Assembly: GCA_019752535.1 (NCBI GenBank)
Contig: JAIEMA010000019.1
Location: forward strand, 157,164-221,163
Reading direction: 5' to 3'
Length of the DNA stretch: 64,000 bases
Source of the DNA: Bacteriovoracaceae bacterium
GTDB lineage: Bacteria; Bdellovibrionota; Bacteriovoracia; Bacteriovoracales; Bacteriovoracaceae
The notes beneath the pieces were generated by a model, which made no database searches, had not been told where the DNA came from, and saw nothing but the letters and a program-made list of their open reading frames with translations. This document shows positions 41,231 through 50,837 of the stretch, piece after piece (the stretch's first letter is position 1; every line of letters starts with the position of its first letter). The translations under genes were made by a program, and so were the position numbers.

Positions 41231-42268
41231 TTATGTAAGAGTCGTTACCTGGCGAAGGAGATTCATACTCTCAAGGGCCATTCCACATCCTCTAACAACA
41301 CAAGTGAGTGGATCTTCAGCAAGAGCTACCGGTAGACCGGTCTTCTCTTTAATGAGGATATCCAGATTCGCAAGCATTGAACCACCACCCGCAAGAATAA
41401 TACCGTTATCAACGATATCAGCTGCAAGTTCAGGCGGAGTTTTCTCTAGAGAAATTTTGATGGCTTCAATCACTTCAGAAATAGGATCAGCAAGAGCTTC
41501 GCGAATTTCATCTGAAGTCACTTCAATTGTCTTTGGTGCTCCTGCGATAAGATCACGACCTTTCACTTCATATGTCTTCACTTCATCATCAAACGGATAA
41601 GCATTTCCAATTGAGATTTTAATCATCTCAGCAGTACGCTCACCTATGAGAAGTGAATATTTTTTCTTAATGTAGCTGACGATGGCTTCATCAAATTTAT
41701 CACCAGCGACACGAACTGATTTAGAGTAAACAATACCACCGAGTGAAATGACAGCGACTTCAGTTGTACCGCCGCCGATGTCGACAATCATGTTTCCAGA
41801 TGGATCAGTGATCGGCAGCCCTGCACCGATAGCAGCCGCCATTGGTTCTTCAATCAAATAAACTTCACGCGCTCCCGCTTGTTCAGCAGATTCTTTTACC
41901 GCGCGTTTTTCTACTTGAGTAATACCAAATGGGATACAGATGATAATACGTGGCTTAATGAGTTTAGATCCATTAAGAGACTTTTGAATAAAGTACTTAA
42001 GCATCGCTTGAGTGACTTCAAAATCTGCAATCACACCGTCTTTCATCGGTCTAATGGCCTTAATTGAACCTGGTGTTCTTCCAAGCATCTCTTTGGCTTC
42101 TTTACCAACAGCTAATACTTTCTGTTCTCCACGAAAACCTTGGTGAACAGCAACAACCGAAGGCTCGTTGACAATAATGCCACGATCTTTGGCGTACACA
42201 AGAGTATTGGCAGTACCCAAATCGATTGCTAAATCATTTGAAAACCAGTCGAGAACTTTCTTGAACAT
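41231..42268 (-). CDS. mreB: rod-shape cytoskeletal protein MreB
   Basis: A 345-residue bacterial actin. Phosphate 1 is [13 protein letters not shown] (about 13-25), phosphate 2 is [15 protein letters not shown] (about 157-171) and the adenosine motif is [15 protein letters not shown] (about 287-301). It forms membrane filaments that guide wall synthesis. mreC and mreD do not follow, as they do in the classic mreBCD operon; a PilZ gene follows instead. Confidence 0.97.
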   Translation of the reverse strand: MFKKVLDWFSNDLAIDLGTANTLVYAKDRGIIVNEPSVVAVHQGFRGEQKVLAVGKEAKEMLGRTPGSIKAIRPMKDGVIADFEVTQAMLKYFIQKSLNGSKLIKPRIIICIPFGITQVEKRAVKESAEQAGAREVYLIEEPMAAAIGAGLPITDPSGNMIVDIGGGTTEVAVISLGGIVYSKSVRVAGDKFDEAIVSYIKKKYSLLIGERTAEMIKISIGNAYPFDDEVKTYEVKGRDLIAGAPKTIEVTSDEIREALADPISEVIEAIKISLEKTPPELAADIVDNGIILAGGGSMLANLDILIKEKTGLPVALAEDPLTCVVRGCGMALESMNLLRQVTTLT

Positions 42269-42285
42269 CGTTAATCCTTAGTTGA

Positions 42286-43236
42286 TCACCATTTGTATTG
42301 CCTAATGGCTTCTCCACGTTCTGCAATGTCGGCCATGATTTCTATTCCAAGCTCAATATGCAGGTCTGTATAATTTTTAAAAACGCTATTTGCACTTTTC
42401 TTTGTTTTAATACCACCTCTCTGAAGAGGCATATCACTTACAAGCAACAGGGCACCAACACTGACCTTACTTGCAAAAGCGGTTACAAATAAAGTCGCAG
42501 TTTCCATTTCAACTGCGATGACTCTTTCTTCATAAAGCTCTTCCTTGAAGTTTTCATCAAACTCCCAGAAACGCAGATCAGTAGAATGAACAACACCCGT
42601 GCGGTAGTCTAATCCATGCTCAACCAAAACTTGGCTCGCAAATTTTTGAACTTTAAATGTTGGAAGAGCAGGAACTTGTGGAGGCATGAAATGAACAGAC
42701 ACACCTTCGCTACGAATTGATCCAATGGGGAGAATAAAATCTCCTACTTTTAAATCGTTTCTCGTTCCTCCGCACATTCCTAAAAATAGAACGGCACGAG
42801 GCTCAACAATGGCGAGCAATTCCATAACCAAGGCGGCCATGGCAGAGCCAATTCCAAATTCTACGATTGTGACCTTAGCCGAAGGAGAAGAGGCAGCAGC
42901 AAAAGCTGAACCTTTTGTTGCGACAGCATCAGGAAGTAATTTTTGAAAGCGATCAAAGTAATAATGAAAATTTGTGAGAATAATTTGAGGTTGAAAATCT
43001 GTGAACTCATGGCCCGTGTAGCGCTCCAACATATCAAGAGCAATTTTTCTTTTAGCAACGTTGGCATACACACGATTATTTCTAATCGCTTTTAGACGCG
43101 GCGACAGCTTGAAGCTAGGCTTCTTTGTTTTTTCCGTCAGCTGTTTTACCAGCGATGACTTACTTGCTTTTTTTGTACGCTTTTTTGTAGCGACTTTTTT
43201 AGTGCCGCTAGCTTTGCGTGACTTTTTCTCTGCCAT
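42286..43236 (-). CDS. amn: AMP nucleosidase-like phosphorylase-fold protein with basic N-terminal tail
   Basis: A 316-residue member of the nucleoside phosphorylase superfamily closest to the short AMP nucleosidases. Key segments are VTIVEFGIGSAMAALVMELL, AVLFLGMCGGTRNDLKVGDFILP and the catalytic region VIAVEMETATLFVTAF. E. coli Amn is longer, with an extra N-terminal regulatory domain. Here the N-terminus (residues 1-45) is instead a Lys/Ala/Ser/Thr-rich tail like histone H1 or AlgP tails. AMP nucleosidase yields adenine and ribose-5-phosphate. It diverges from hpt, another purine-salvage gene. The ATG at 43236 is used. Confidence 0.82.
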   Translation of the reverse strand: MAEKKSRKASGTKKVATKKRTKKASKSSLVKQLTEKTKKPSFKLSPRLKAIRNNRVYANVAKRKIALDMLERYTGHEFTDFQPQIILTNFHYYFDRFQKLLPDAVATKGSAFAAASSPSAKVTIVEFGIGSAMAALVMELLAIVEPRAVLFLGMCGGTRNDLKVGDFILPIGSIRSEGVSVHFMPPQVPALPTFKVQKFASQVLVEHGLDYRTGVVHSTDLRFWEFDENFKEELYEERVIAVEMETATLFVTAFASKVSVGALLLVSDMPLQRGGIKTKKSANSVFKNYTDLHIELGIEIMADIAERGEAIRQYKW

Positions 43237-43393
43237 GAGAATGACTTCCTTCGTACCCAAAAATTTACCATCCACCCATTGTAACTACAAGAAATTGTCA
43301 GGGTTTTCATTAGCTGACAAAATCACTCGGAACAAACGACCTCTGGCCGGAAAAGAAGAGCAAAGCTAGTATAGATCCTTACTCGAGGGTTAT

Positions 43394-43957
43394 ATGCACG
43401 AAAAAGATAAGTTTCCATCTAGTTTTGCTTCAAGTCAGTTCGTCAAATACGTCGACAGAAAGGAAATCAAGACTGTTGTTGAAACTCTTGGGCACACCAT
43501 CTCTCAGCAATATGCTGGACAAGACCTAGTGCTAGTAGGAGTCCTCAAGGGAAGTATGACTTTTCTTGCTGACCTTGCTCGTCATATTCGCGGAGTTCGC
43601 GTTTATATAGATTTTGTGAAGTTGCACGCTGTGGGCCGAAGCAAGGAGTCAGCCGGAACAATCTGTCTTTCAAAAGACCTAACTACCAATTTAGTTGATC
43701 GAAACGTTTTGATTGTCGAAGAAATTATCGATACCGGCCGTGCCCTGAGCTTTCTGAAAAAGAGAATCCAGCAAGCCTCTCCACGCTCGGTAGGAGTCGT
43801 GACACTTTTTGATAAGCCGTACAAAAGAGCCGTCCCCATGACAGCAGAGCTCATCGGCAAAAAGCTTGAGGACTCTTTCGTGGTCGGATACGGGCTGGAT
43901 CTTGAAGATTATGGCCGCAACTTCGAAGACCTCTTCTCGCTTAAATATCCTAATTAA
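43394..43957 (+). CDS. hpt: hypoxanthine phosphoribosyltransferase
   Basis: This 187-residue type I phosphoribosyltransferase converts hypoxanthine or guanine with PRPP to IMP or GMP. The PPi loop is VGVLKGSMTFLADL (about 48-61). The PRPP-binding motif is LIVEEIIDTGRALSFL (about 112-127), where the usual EDIIDTGxT is EEIIDTGRA, a conservative change of the second acidic residue and loss of the final Thr. VGYGLDLEDYGRN is the family C-terminal segment. GAGGG lies 5 bp before the ATG. It is paired divergently with the AMP nucleosidase gene. Confidence 0.92.
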   Translation: MHEKDKFPSSFASSQFVKYVDRKEIKTVVETLGHTISQQYAGQDLVLVGVLKGSMTFLADLARHIRGVRVYIDFVKLHAVGRSKESAGTICLSKDLTTNLVDRNVLIVEEIIDTGRALSFLKKRIQQASPRSVGVVTLFDKPYKRAVPMTAELIGKKLEDSFVVGYGLDLEDYGRNFEDLFSLKYPN

Positions 43958-45889
43958 TTATTGAAGTTCACCTTCAAAAATTTTATGAATCTCCCCACTT
44001 CGCATCACGAGGGGTTGCATTTTTTTGATCCATAACCCTTCAGTTAAAGTCCACTCAGTAGACATGCCTAAGAGTTTTCCTAATTTTTTCATTTGATCAT
44101 CAAATGACGAGCGCTGAGAGATGCTCGCATCTTTTAAAAGTTGACCAGCAATCAAGCCACCATCATAGCCCAGCATCTCAAGTAAAGTGGGAGCTTTGCC
44201 ATAGGTTTCCTGGAATTTCTTGAACACCACTTGATTTAAATCGCCCGGATCCTCTCCTACAAAATAGAGTTTACCTAAATTTTTCTGTTCATTGAGCAAT
44301 GAGCGAGAAGCCCAACTCGGGCCTCCGAAAATATTGAGGTTCTTTGCATCGTAGTATCCAAAAGTTGGAACAAGCGAGAGAGCTTCATGGGGGTAAGAGG
44401 CGATGAATAACCAATCGAAATCAACAGCAGGTGGTAAATTTTGAATCCTTCTGATTGAAGATCTCTCAGCTGCATAAGTATCTTTATAAATCTCTAGCTC
44501 TTCAGATCTCTCTCTTGGAAATTGTAATCCAAGAAAATGCTGAATTGTTTCTCTAAAATCCAAAGTCCCTTTTGGGTAAGCCGCCACTCCCGAAATTTTC
44601 ATTCCACGAGTCAGTGCCATTCTCCAGAATTCATCAGCATAAGCCTTGCCAGAATCGCCTTGTGGATAAATGACTCCTACGCGTTTTCCAAAACGAGAGA
44701 GCATTTGATCCGTCACAAGTGCAGCGACCTGACTTTCAATTGAGCCTTGAACTTCAATCAATAAATGATTTTTTTCGTCTCTCGACAGATTCACTGGAGC
44801 AAGGGAGATATAGAGAACGCCCCATTTCTTAGCTTCTAAATATTCTGCTCTCGCACAATCTGGAAACAAACCACCAATAATAAGAGGGACTTTATGCTGT
44901 TGAATGAGATCCCTAACAGCTTGCGCTCCAACGGCCGGTGAATCATAGGAGTCTTTGGTGTGAATTTCTAAGTCTCTCCCCAGATTTGAGTCTTTAATTG
45001 AAGCATCTAGACCCATCAGAGCCTTCTGCCCAAAACTGCCCTTATCACCAGTGAGCGGTAGAATAATTCCGATCCCATTCATGTTAATTCGAGTGGAGCT
45101 ATCAAGACGCTGCTCAAAATCTTTAACGAAACTCATGACCTGAGGTTCTGTATTAAATCTATTTGAAAGCCAATTAATCACATCTCTTGCACCACCAGTG
45201 TCACCCTTGAAGTATCTCGACTCGGCTTCAAGTTGCCCCAAATATGCCATCGCAAGCCATTTTTCTTCACCGTGCTCATCGATGAGTTTCACTTTTTCAC
45301 GATCACTGAGCTCTTTGAACGAGAGGCTCATGCGCTCTTTAAAGATTGAGTCTTGAACTTCAGTCAAAGTCTTGGCCGAGCGAAGAAGTAAAAGTGACGT
45401 TTCTACAATTTCAAAGTGACGTTGATATTTTACGGCCCAGGCAAGCTTGAGTTGAGCAAACTTTTTAACTTCATGATCAGGCAGAAGTTTTGGCTCAATA
45501 TTTTCTAGTGCTGAATTAAGTTCTGCAAACAGACTTTGCTTATAGCGAACACTGGCAATGTTTAACCAGACCTGAGATTCTAATGTGCTATCAGAGGGAA
45601 CATATTTTTTTGCCACTTCAAAATTGGCGAGCGCTTTCTCCCATTCACTTTCAGAGAAAAGCACTACACCTTTGAGATTATATTTCATCGATTTCTCTAA
45701 AGGCTCTAAAGAGTCATCGTGCATTTCACCCAGGCGTGCAATGGCAATTTTAGTTTGACCCTTAGCAAGTGCATCTCTGGCAGCATCAATTTTTAATTGA
45801 ATCGCAGGCCTGATTTCAGGTTTGCTTGGCTTAAGAGGAGTTCTAGAACAACTAGAAATAAGAATGAGAACAAGGAGTAAAAAACGCAT
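43958..45889 (-). CDS. LpoA-like lipoprotein (penicillin-binding protein activator)
   Basis: A 643-residue outer-membrane-type lipoprotein with signal VLILISSCSR (Cys14 lipidated). The N-terminal 230 residues are TPR-like helical repeats, and the C-terminal 370 are a periplasmic binding protein type 1 fold beginning GIGIILPLTGDKGSFGQKAL. That layout matches LpoA/LppC, which activates PBP1A, although a branched-chain-amino-acid-type receptor is a remote alternative. It lies after dnaJ with 56 bp between them. The start region folds into a hairpin with the ribosome site in an internal loop. Confidence 0.82.
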   Translation of the reverse strand: MRFLLLVLILISSCSRTPLKPSKPEIRPAIQLKIDAARDALAKGQTKIAIARLGEMHDDSLEPLEKSMKYNLKGVVLFSESEWEKALANFEVAKKYVPSDSTLESQVWLNIASVRYKQSLFAELNSALENIEPKLLPDHEVKKFAQLKLAWAVKYQRHFEIVETSLLLLRSAKTLTEVQDSIFKERMSLSFKELSDREKVKLIDEHGEEKWLAMAYLGQLEAESRYFKGDTGGARDVINWLSNRFNTEPQVMSFVKDFEQRLDSSTRINMNGIGIILPLTGDKGSFGQKALMGLDASIKDSNLGRDLEIHTKDSYDSPAVGAQAVRDLIQQHKVPLIIGGLFPDCARAEYLEAKKWGVLYISLAPVNLSRDEKNHLLIEVQGSIESQVAALVTDQMLSRFGKRVGVIYPQGDSGKAYADEFWRMALTRGMKISGVAAYPKGTLDFRETIQHFLGLQFPRERSEELEIYKDTYAAERSSIRRIQNLPPAVDFDWLFIASYPHEALSLVPTFGYYDAKNLNIFGGPSWASRSLLNEQKNLGKLYFVGEDPGDLNQVVFKKFQETYGKAPTLLEMLGYDGGLIAGQLLKDASISQRSSFDDQMKKLGKLLGMSTEWTLTEGLWIKKMQPLVMRSGEIHKIFEGELQ

Positions 45890-45890
45890 G

Positions 45891-45935
45891 AGCGGTACCT
45901 CAGAGCAAATTAAAAATTCACTCTAGTTTACCGCT
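45891..45935 (-). promoter_or_regulatory. hairpin enclosing the ribosome site of the LpoA-like gene
   Basis: On the minus strand AGCGGTA pairs with TACCGCT and AGAG with CTCT, leaving the Shine-Dalgarno GAGG in an internal loop. The outer helix ends one base before the ATG. This could dampen translation or respond to temperature; no function is shown. Confidence 0.4.
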
Positions 45936-45945
45936 CTCTACATGT

Positions 45946-47091
45946 TTATTGAAAGAGGTCTTTCACTCTATCGAAAAAGCCTTTACTCATTGGATTACTC
46001 TGGTTTTCTTCAAGTGCTGCTAAGCGCTCAAACAAATCCTTCTGTTCACTAGAGAGCTTATTCGGGGTTTCTACATGGATAGCAATGATTTGATCGCCCA
46101 AACCATACCCTCCAAGTTTTGCAATCCCTTTACTCTTTAAACGCATCTTTTTGCCGGACTGCGTTCCAGCAGGAATCTTCATTGACACACGTCCACCTAA
46201 AGTTGGAACTTCAATTTCAGATCCCAAGGCTGCTTGAGAAAAGCTGATTGGAACTTCACAGAGAACATCAAATCCATCTCGAGTAAAAAAGTCATGTTCT
46301 TTCAAACGAATCTGAACATAGAGATCTCCCGCTGGGCCTCCATGAACTCCGCCATCCCCTTGGCCAGAAAGTTTAAGCCTCTGACCATCATCAATACCGG
46401 CCGGAACTTTTACACTTAATGTTTCTTTGCGACGAGTTCTGCCTTGGCCATGACAGGTGACACAAGGGTCTTTAATCATTTGGCCTGAACCCTGACACTT
46501 TGGACAGGTCTGAGCAATTGTGAAAAAGCCTTGCTGACGTCTCACTTCTCCATGACCGTGGCACATATCACAGGTCGAAGGAGTAGATCCTTTCTTCGCT
46601 CCACTTCCATGACAATCACCACAAACAATCGCTTTATGAATGGCGACTTCTTTTTCCACTCCAAAAGCAGCTTCTTCAAAAGTGATGTCCATTTCAGTTT
46701 GAAGATCCTCACCCATTTGAGCACGAGATCTTCTTCCGCCTCCACCGCCAGCTCGACGGCCGCGGCCACCCATCATTTCTCCAAAAATATCACCAAAGAT
46801 ATCTCCGAGATCCCCGAAGTCACCGCCACCAAAACCACCACCAAATCCGCCTTGACCACCTTGGCCCATACCCGCGTGACCAAATTGATCGTAGCGAGCG
46901 CGCTTTTGGTCATCGAGTAAAACTTCAGCAGCTTCAGAAGCTTCTTTAAAAATGGCTTCAGATTCTTTGTTTCCCGATGTTCTATCAGGATGGTGCTGCA
47001 TCGCTAGTTTACGATACGACTTCTTAATTTCTTCTTTCGAAGCACCTTTCTGAACACCGAGGACTTGATAATAATCGCGTTTCTCAGCCAT
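45946..47091 (-). CDS. dnaJ: chaperone DnaJ
   Basis: A 381-residue class I J-protein. The J-domain (about 5-70) has the HPD motif in AMQHHPDRTSGN. A Gly/Phe-rich region runs about 75-125. Four zinc CxxCxGxG repeats follow (CGDCHGSG, CDMCHGHG, CPKCQGSG, CVTCHGQG), and the C-terminal substrate-binding domains complete it. It stimulates DnaK ATPase and delivers substrates. It is third in grpE-dnaK-dnaJ, and an inverted repeat lies between dnaK and dnaJ. Confidence 0.98.
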   Translation of the reverse strand: MAEKRDYYQVLGVQKGASKEEIKKSYRKLAMQHHPDRTSGNKESEAIFKEASEAAEVLLDDQKRARYDQFGHAGMGQGGQGGFGGGFGGGDFGDLGDIFGDIFGEMMGGRGRRAGGGGGRRSRAQMGEDLQTEMDITFEEAAFGVEKEVAIHKAIVCGDCHGSGAKKGSTPSTCDMCHGHGEVRRQQGFFTIAQTCPKCQGSGQMIKDPCVTCHGQGRTRRKETLSVKVPAGIDDGQRLKLSGQGDGGVHGGPAGDLYVQIRLKEHDFFTRDGFDVLCEVPISFSQAALGSEIEVPTLGGRVSMKIPAGTQSGKKMRLKSKGIAKLGGYGLGDQIIAIHVETPNKLSSEQKDLFERLAALEENQSNPMSKGFFDRVKDLFQ

Positions 47092-47107
47092 ACTTCCTCA
47101 CGCAAGA

Positions 47108-47141
47108 AAGCCCCTCACTCCATCAATAGAGAGAGGGGCTT
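47108..47141 (-). terminator. dnaK-dnaJ intergenic hairpin
   Basis: AAGCCCCTC pairs with GAGGGGCTT around a 16-nt loop, followed on the minus strand by TTTCTT. It is likely a partial terminator or RNA-processing site lowering dnaJ relative to dnaK. Confidence 0.6.
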
Positions 47142-47156
47142 AATTGACTTTAAAAA

Positions 47157-49064
47157 TTAAACTTCTTTGTAGTCAGCATCAACGACGTCATCGCCGTCTT
47201 TCTTTTCACTCGCAGCTTCTTGAGTGCCTGCACCCTGAGCGTCAGCGCCTGGAGCGCCTTGGCCTTGATACATAAACTCAGCAAGGCTGTGAGCTACATT
47301 TTGTAAACGCTCAGTCGCTGCCTTGATCTCATCCAAGTTATCACTTGTAAGCTTAGTCTTCGCTTCTGTGACAGCCGCTTCGATTTCAGTTTTCTTATCA
47401 GCTGGAACTTTATCTCCAGCATCTTTAAGAGCTTTCTCAGAAGCAAAAACCAATGAATCGAGACTATTTCTAGCATCAACGATTTCACGGCGCTTTTGAT
47501 CGGTGCCACGATTCTTTTCAGCTTCTTCAACCATGCGCTTAATTTCCGCATCCGTTAAACCAGAGTTTGAAGTGATCACGATATTTTGTGACTTACCAGT
47601 CGCCTTATCCACAGCGCTCACATTCACGATACCGTTAGCATCAATATCAAAGATAACTTCAATTTGTGGCATCCCACGTGGAGCCGGTGCAATTCCTGTA
47701 AGATCAAACTTACCGAGAGTTTTGTTGTCATTGGCAAACTCACGCTCACCTTGAAGAACATGGATGCTCACAGCTGGCTGATTATCAGCGGCAGTTGAGA
47801 ACACTTGGCTCTTTTTTGAAGGAATGGTCGTGTTCTTCTCGATAATTTTCGTGAATACACCACCTAATGTTTCGATACCAAGTGAGAGTGGAGTCACATC
47901 TAAAAGAAGAACGTCTTTCACGTCTCCAGCTAAAACACCACCTTGAATCGCAGCACCAGCAGCTACCACTTCATCAGGATTCACACCTTTTGAAGGCTCT
48001 TTCCCGAAGATCTCTTTCACCTTAGTTTGAACGATTGGAGTACGAGTTGCACCACCAACCAAAATCACTTCATGAATTTCAGCGAGAGAGAGACCAGAGT
48101 CCTTAATCGCCGTTTTACAAGGCTCAACTAAACGATCAATCAAATCGCCAATCAAGTTTTCAAACTTCGCACGTGAAAGATTCACATTCAAATGCTTCGG
48201 TCCTGTCGCATCCATCGTAATGAATGGGAGGTTAATGTCTGTTTGAGTGACACTTGAAAGCTCATGCTTAGCTTTCTCAGCAGCTTCCTTCAAACGCTGA
48301 AGGGCCATTTTGTCATTCTTAAGATCAATTCCTGATTCTTTCTTAAACTCTTCTGCAAGCCAGTTGATGATACGGTAATCAAAGTCTTCACCACCAAGGA
48401 ATGTATCCCCGTGAGTTGACTTCACTTCAAACACACCATCAGTTGTGATTTCAAGAATCGACACGTCAAAAGTACCGCCGCCTAAGTCAAAGACGGCTAC
48501 GTTTTTATCTTTTTTCGTATCAAGACCGTAAGCAAGGGCCGCAGCTGTTGGCTCGTTGATGATACGTTTCACATCTAGACCAGCGATACGACCTGCATCT
48601 TTTGTAGCTTGGCGTTGAGCATCGTTAAAATAAGCAGGAACTGTGATCACAGCTTCAGTGACCGGCTGGCCAAGATAGTCTTCAGCCGCTTTCTTCATTT
48701 TCTCAAGAACCTTCGCTGAGATTTCTTGAGCTGAATATTCTTTTCCATCAACCTTCACCCAAGCATCGCCATTTTTGTTAGCGAAAATCTCAAATGGAGC
48801 GACTTCTTTAAATTTTGTCACTTCTTTATCCGTCGCTTTGCGACCGATCAAACGCTTAATACCGAAAAGAGTTTTGCTTGGGTTAGTCACAGCTTGGCGC
48901 TTAGCCACTTGGCCCACAAGTGTTTCACCATTAGTCGCAAAACCAATGATTGAAGGAGTAGTGTTGTGACCTTCGCTATTAGGTACGATTTTGTAAGCGC
49001 CATTTTCCATGACGGCGACACAAGAGTTTGTTGTCCCTAAGTCAATTCCGATAATTTTTCCCAT
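47157..49064 (-). CDS. dnaK: chaperone DnaK (Hsp70)
   Basis: A 635-residue Hsp70. The nucleotide-binding domain starts [16 protein letters not shown], with [17 protein letters not shown] (about 190-206) and [14 protein letters not shown]. The linker [15 protein letters not shown] precedes the substrate-binding domain and helical lid. The acidic C-terminus ends [11 protein letters not shown], the EEVD-like tail typical of bacterial DnaK. The gene is complete. It lies 26 bp after grpE and before dnaJ. Confidence 0.98.
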   Translation of the reverse strand: MGKIIGIDLGTTNSCVAVMENGAYKIVPNSEGHNTTPSIIGFATNGETLVGQVAKRQAVTNPSKTLFGIKRLIGRKATDKEVTKFKEVAPFEIFANKNGDAWVKVDGKEYSAQEISAKVLEKMKKAAEDYLGQPVTEAVITVPAYFNDAQRQATKDAGRIAGLDVKRIINEPTAAALAYGLDTKKDKNVAVFDLGGGTFDVSILEITTDGVFEVKSTHGDTFLGGEDFDYRIINWLAEEFKKESGIDLKNDKMALQRLKEAAEKAKHELSSVTQTDINLPFITMDATGPKHLNVNLSRAKFENLIGDLIDRLVEPCKTAIKDSGLSLAEIHEVILVGGATRTPIVQTKVKEIFGKEPSKGVNPDEVVAAGAAIQGGVLAGDVKDVLLLDVTPLSLGIETLGGVFTKIIEKNTTIPSKKSQVFSTAADNQPAVSIHVLQGEREFANDNKTLGKFDLTGIAPAPRGMPQIEVIFDIDANGIVNVSAVDKATGKSQNIVITSNSGLTDAEIKRMVEEAEKNRGTDQKRREIVDARNSLDSLVFASEKALKDAGDKVPADKKTEIEAAVTEAKTKLTSDNLDEIKAATERLQNVAHSLAEFMYQGQGAPGADAQGAGTQEAASEKKDGDDVVDADYKEV

Positions 49065-49090
49065 ATATATTCTCCTGTTAACGTTTTGTA

Positions 49091-49639
49091 TTACTGTTTA
49101 TCGCTTGCAACTGTCACTTTGGCGGCTCTTAATAAGCGGCCATTTAAGACGTAACCTTTTTGAAATACTTTTAAAATCTCGTTCGGTCTTTTGCCTTCTG
49201 CATACTCCTGAGCCATGGCTTCATGGAAATTAGGATCAAAATCTTTTCCAAGGCATTCGACCTGAGTTAATCCATGCTTCGCGAGAGCATCAAGGAAGAG
49301 CTTGCTGACCATATCAAGCCCAACAACAATGTTTTTTACTTTCTGATCCTGATCAAATTTCAGCATATCCACCGTACGCTCGAAATTATCTACAACATCC
49401 AAAAGATCACCTAATATTTTGTCCGCTCCATATTTGAGTAGATTCTCTTTTTCACGCTCAAATCTCTTGCGGCCATTCTCCATCTCAGCTGCGAGATAGT
49501 AGTACTTAGATTTCCAGTCGATTTCTTCTTTTTTGGGCTCACTGTCCACCACTTCAGGAGCTGCTTCCACAACTTCTTCATTCAGTGTTTCCTTTGATTT
49601 CGCATTCGTTTCATCAGTCACAAAAAACTCCTCATTCAT
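49091..49639 (-). CDS. grpE: nucleotide exchange factor GrpE
   Basis: A 182-residue DnaK exchange factor. The acidic, disordered N-terminus (about 1-40) leads into a long helix ([20 protein letters not shown]). The C-terminal beta-wing domain has [20 protein letters not shown], the family signature, ending [14 protein letters not shown]. It heads grpE-dnaK-dnaJ. A sigma-32-like promoter lies 12-39 bp upstream. No hrcA gene lies at its usual place before grpE. Confidence 0.96.
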   Translation of the reverse strand: MNEEFFVTDETNAKSKETLNEEVVEAAPEVVDSEPKKEEIDWKSKYYYLAAEMENGRKRFEREKENLLKYGADKILGDLLDVVDNFERTVDMLKFDQDQKVKNIVVGLDMVSKLFLDALAKHGLTQVECLGKDFDPNFHEAMAQEYAEGKRPNEILKVFQKGYVLNGRLLRAAKVTVASDKQ

Positions 49640-49650
49640 GTTCCCTATTA

Positions 49651-49678
49651 AGATGGTGACTAAATTACCTGTGTCAAT
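49651..49678 (-). promoter_or_regulatory. heat-shock (RpoH-type) promoter of grpE-dnaK-dnaJ
   Basis: On the minus strand ATTGAC is followed 14 bp later by CACCATCT, close to the sigma-32 elements CTTGAA and CCCCATnT with the proper spacing. A sigma-70 reading (TTGACA with a poor -10) is also possible. No CIRCE inverted repeat is present. Confidence 0.55.
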
Positions 49679-49733
49679 GTTGGATGGCTAAAATTTATGA
49701 AGAAAAGATTCAAACTTACCTACAAGATTTCGA

Positions 49734-50837
49734 CTACTTAAGTGCACTAAAAAGCTCATTCATCAAGCTATCAAGCACCACCCAGCTCTCAGGCTTCATG
49801 CGCCAGGCATCATTTAACTGCTCAATCAACCCTCTCGACTTCCAATCGAGCAGTACTTTTTTTAAGCCTGGTTTTTCACTTATTTCACTCTCCAGGAAGG
49901 GGGCCGAAATTCTCAATCTTAAGTACATTCTTTCGAGATCAATTTCATCTTTTGTTAAAATTTCTTCCTCTATTTCTGCTTGAGAAGGCTTCCATTTATA
50001 GCGAAAAGCCTCTGAAGGTGAGAGTGAAAAATAACCAGTTCCAGTCGGGCCTAAAGCTGCGACATTTTCTCCATGCCAGTAGCGTAAATTATGCTTGGAC
50101 TCAAAACCCGGGAGGGCAAAGTTTGAGACTTCATAGTGATGAAAGCCTTGGGATCTCAAAAATTCACTCACAAGAATATATTCAGACCCCACGATTTCAT
50201 CATCAGGGATATTTTTTTTCAAGGAATAGCCCGCTGCTGGCTGAAGGATATAGAGACTCACATGCTTTGGAGAATAACTTAATAGCTCTCTTAGCTCTGA
50301 GAGGACATCTCTTTTTTTAGATAAAACAGGAGACCCTAAGAGAAAATCGACAGAGAAGTTTTTTCCCTTGAGATGCTCTAATAATTTAAATGTTTCTTCC
50401 CGGTTATGAGCTCTATCGAGGATCTTTAAAAAATCATCATCAAGTGCTTGAGTGCCTACTGAAAAACGATTCACACCCAAACCTTCCCACGCCAAGAGCG
50501 ATTGAGAATTCCAAGCTCCCGGATCAACCTCGAAGGTCACTTCGGCGTTAGGCTTTAAAGTTAAATTTTTACCAATGATCGATTGAAAATCCCTGGCGCC
50601 CTCAATCCCCCAAAGGGATGGGGTGCCTCCCCCAAAGTAGAGAGTTTCAAGTGGGGCCCATTGAATTTTTTTATCGGCCATTATTGACTCATGGCGCTTC
50701 CATGAATTTCGTAAATATTGGGCGAACTCCTCACGCTGTGCATGAGGGTTGTCGAATTTTTTTTTATAAAAATCGCAGTAGTTGCACAAATGTCTACAAA
50801 ACGGGACATGCACATACAAACTAGAAAGAGATGTCAT
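49734..50837 (-). CDS. hemW: HemW-like radical SAM protein
   Basis: A 367-residue radical SAM protein of the HemN-like/HemW family. The [4Fe-4S] motif CRHLCNYCDF (CxxxCxxC, about 14-21) is near the N-terminus, preceded by SLYVHVPF. YFGGGTPSLW (about 67-76) is the SAM-binding GGE-like motif, followed by EVDPGAW and RFSVGTQALDD. HemW transfers heme rather than oxidising coproporphyrinogen, and it commonly lies beside dnaK-operon genes. Its ATG overlaps the divergent M16 protease ATG within one CATG. Confidence 0.93.
   Translation of the reverse strand: MTSLSSLYVHVPFCRHLCNYCDFYKKKFDNPHAQREEFAQYLRNSWKRHESIMADKKIQWAPLETLYFGGGTPSLWGIEGARDFQSIIGKNLTLKPNAEVTFEVDPGAWNSQSLLAWEGLGVNRFSVGTQALDDDFLKILDRAHNREETFKLLEHLKGKNFSVDFLLGSPVLSKKRDVLSELRELLSYSPKHVSLYILQPAAGYSLKKNIPDDEIVGSEYILVSEFLRSQGFHHYEVSNFALPGFESKHNLRYWHGENVAALGPTGTGYFSLSPSEAFRYKWKPSQAEIEEEILTKDEIDLERMYLRLRISAPFLESEISEKPGLKKVLLDWKSRGLIEQLNDAWRMKPESWVVLDSLMNELFSALK

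Noticed and set aside
46531..46920. 129-codon plus-strand ORF in dnaJ
   Set aside because: Antisense to the zinc-finger and Gly-rich part of DnaJ; Ser/Thr-rich shadow.
49640..49733. CIRCE element before grpE
   Set aside because: No TTAGCACTC-N9-GAGTGCTAA-like inverted repeat is present.
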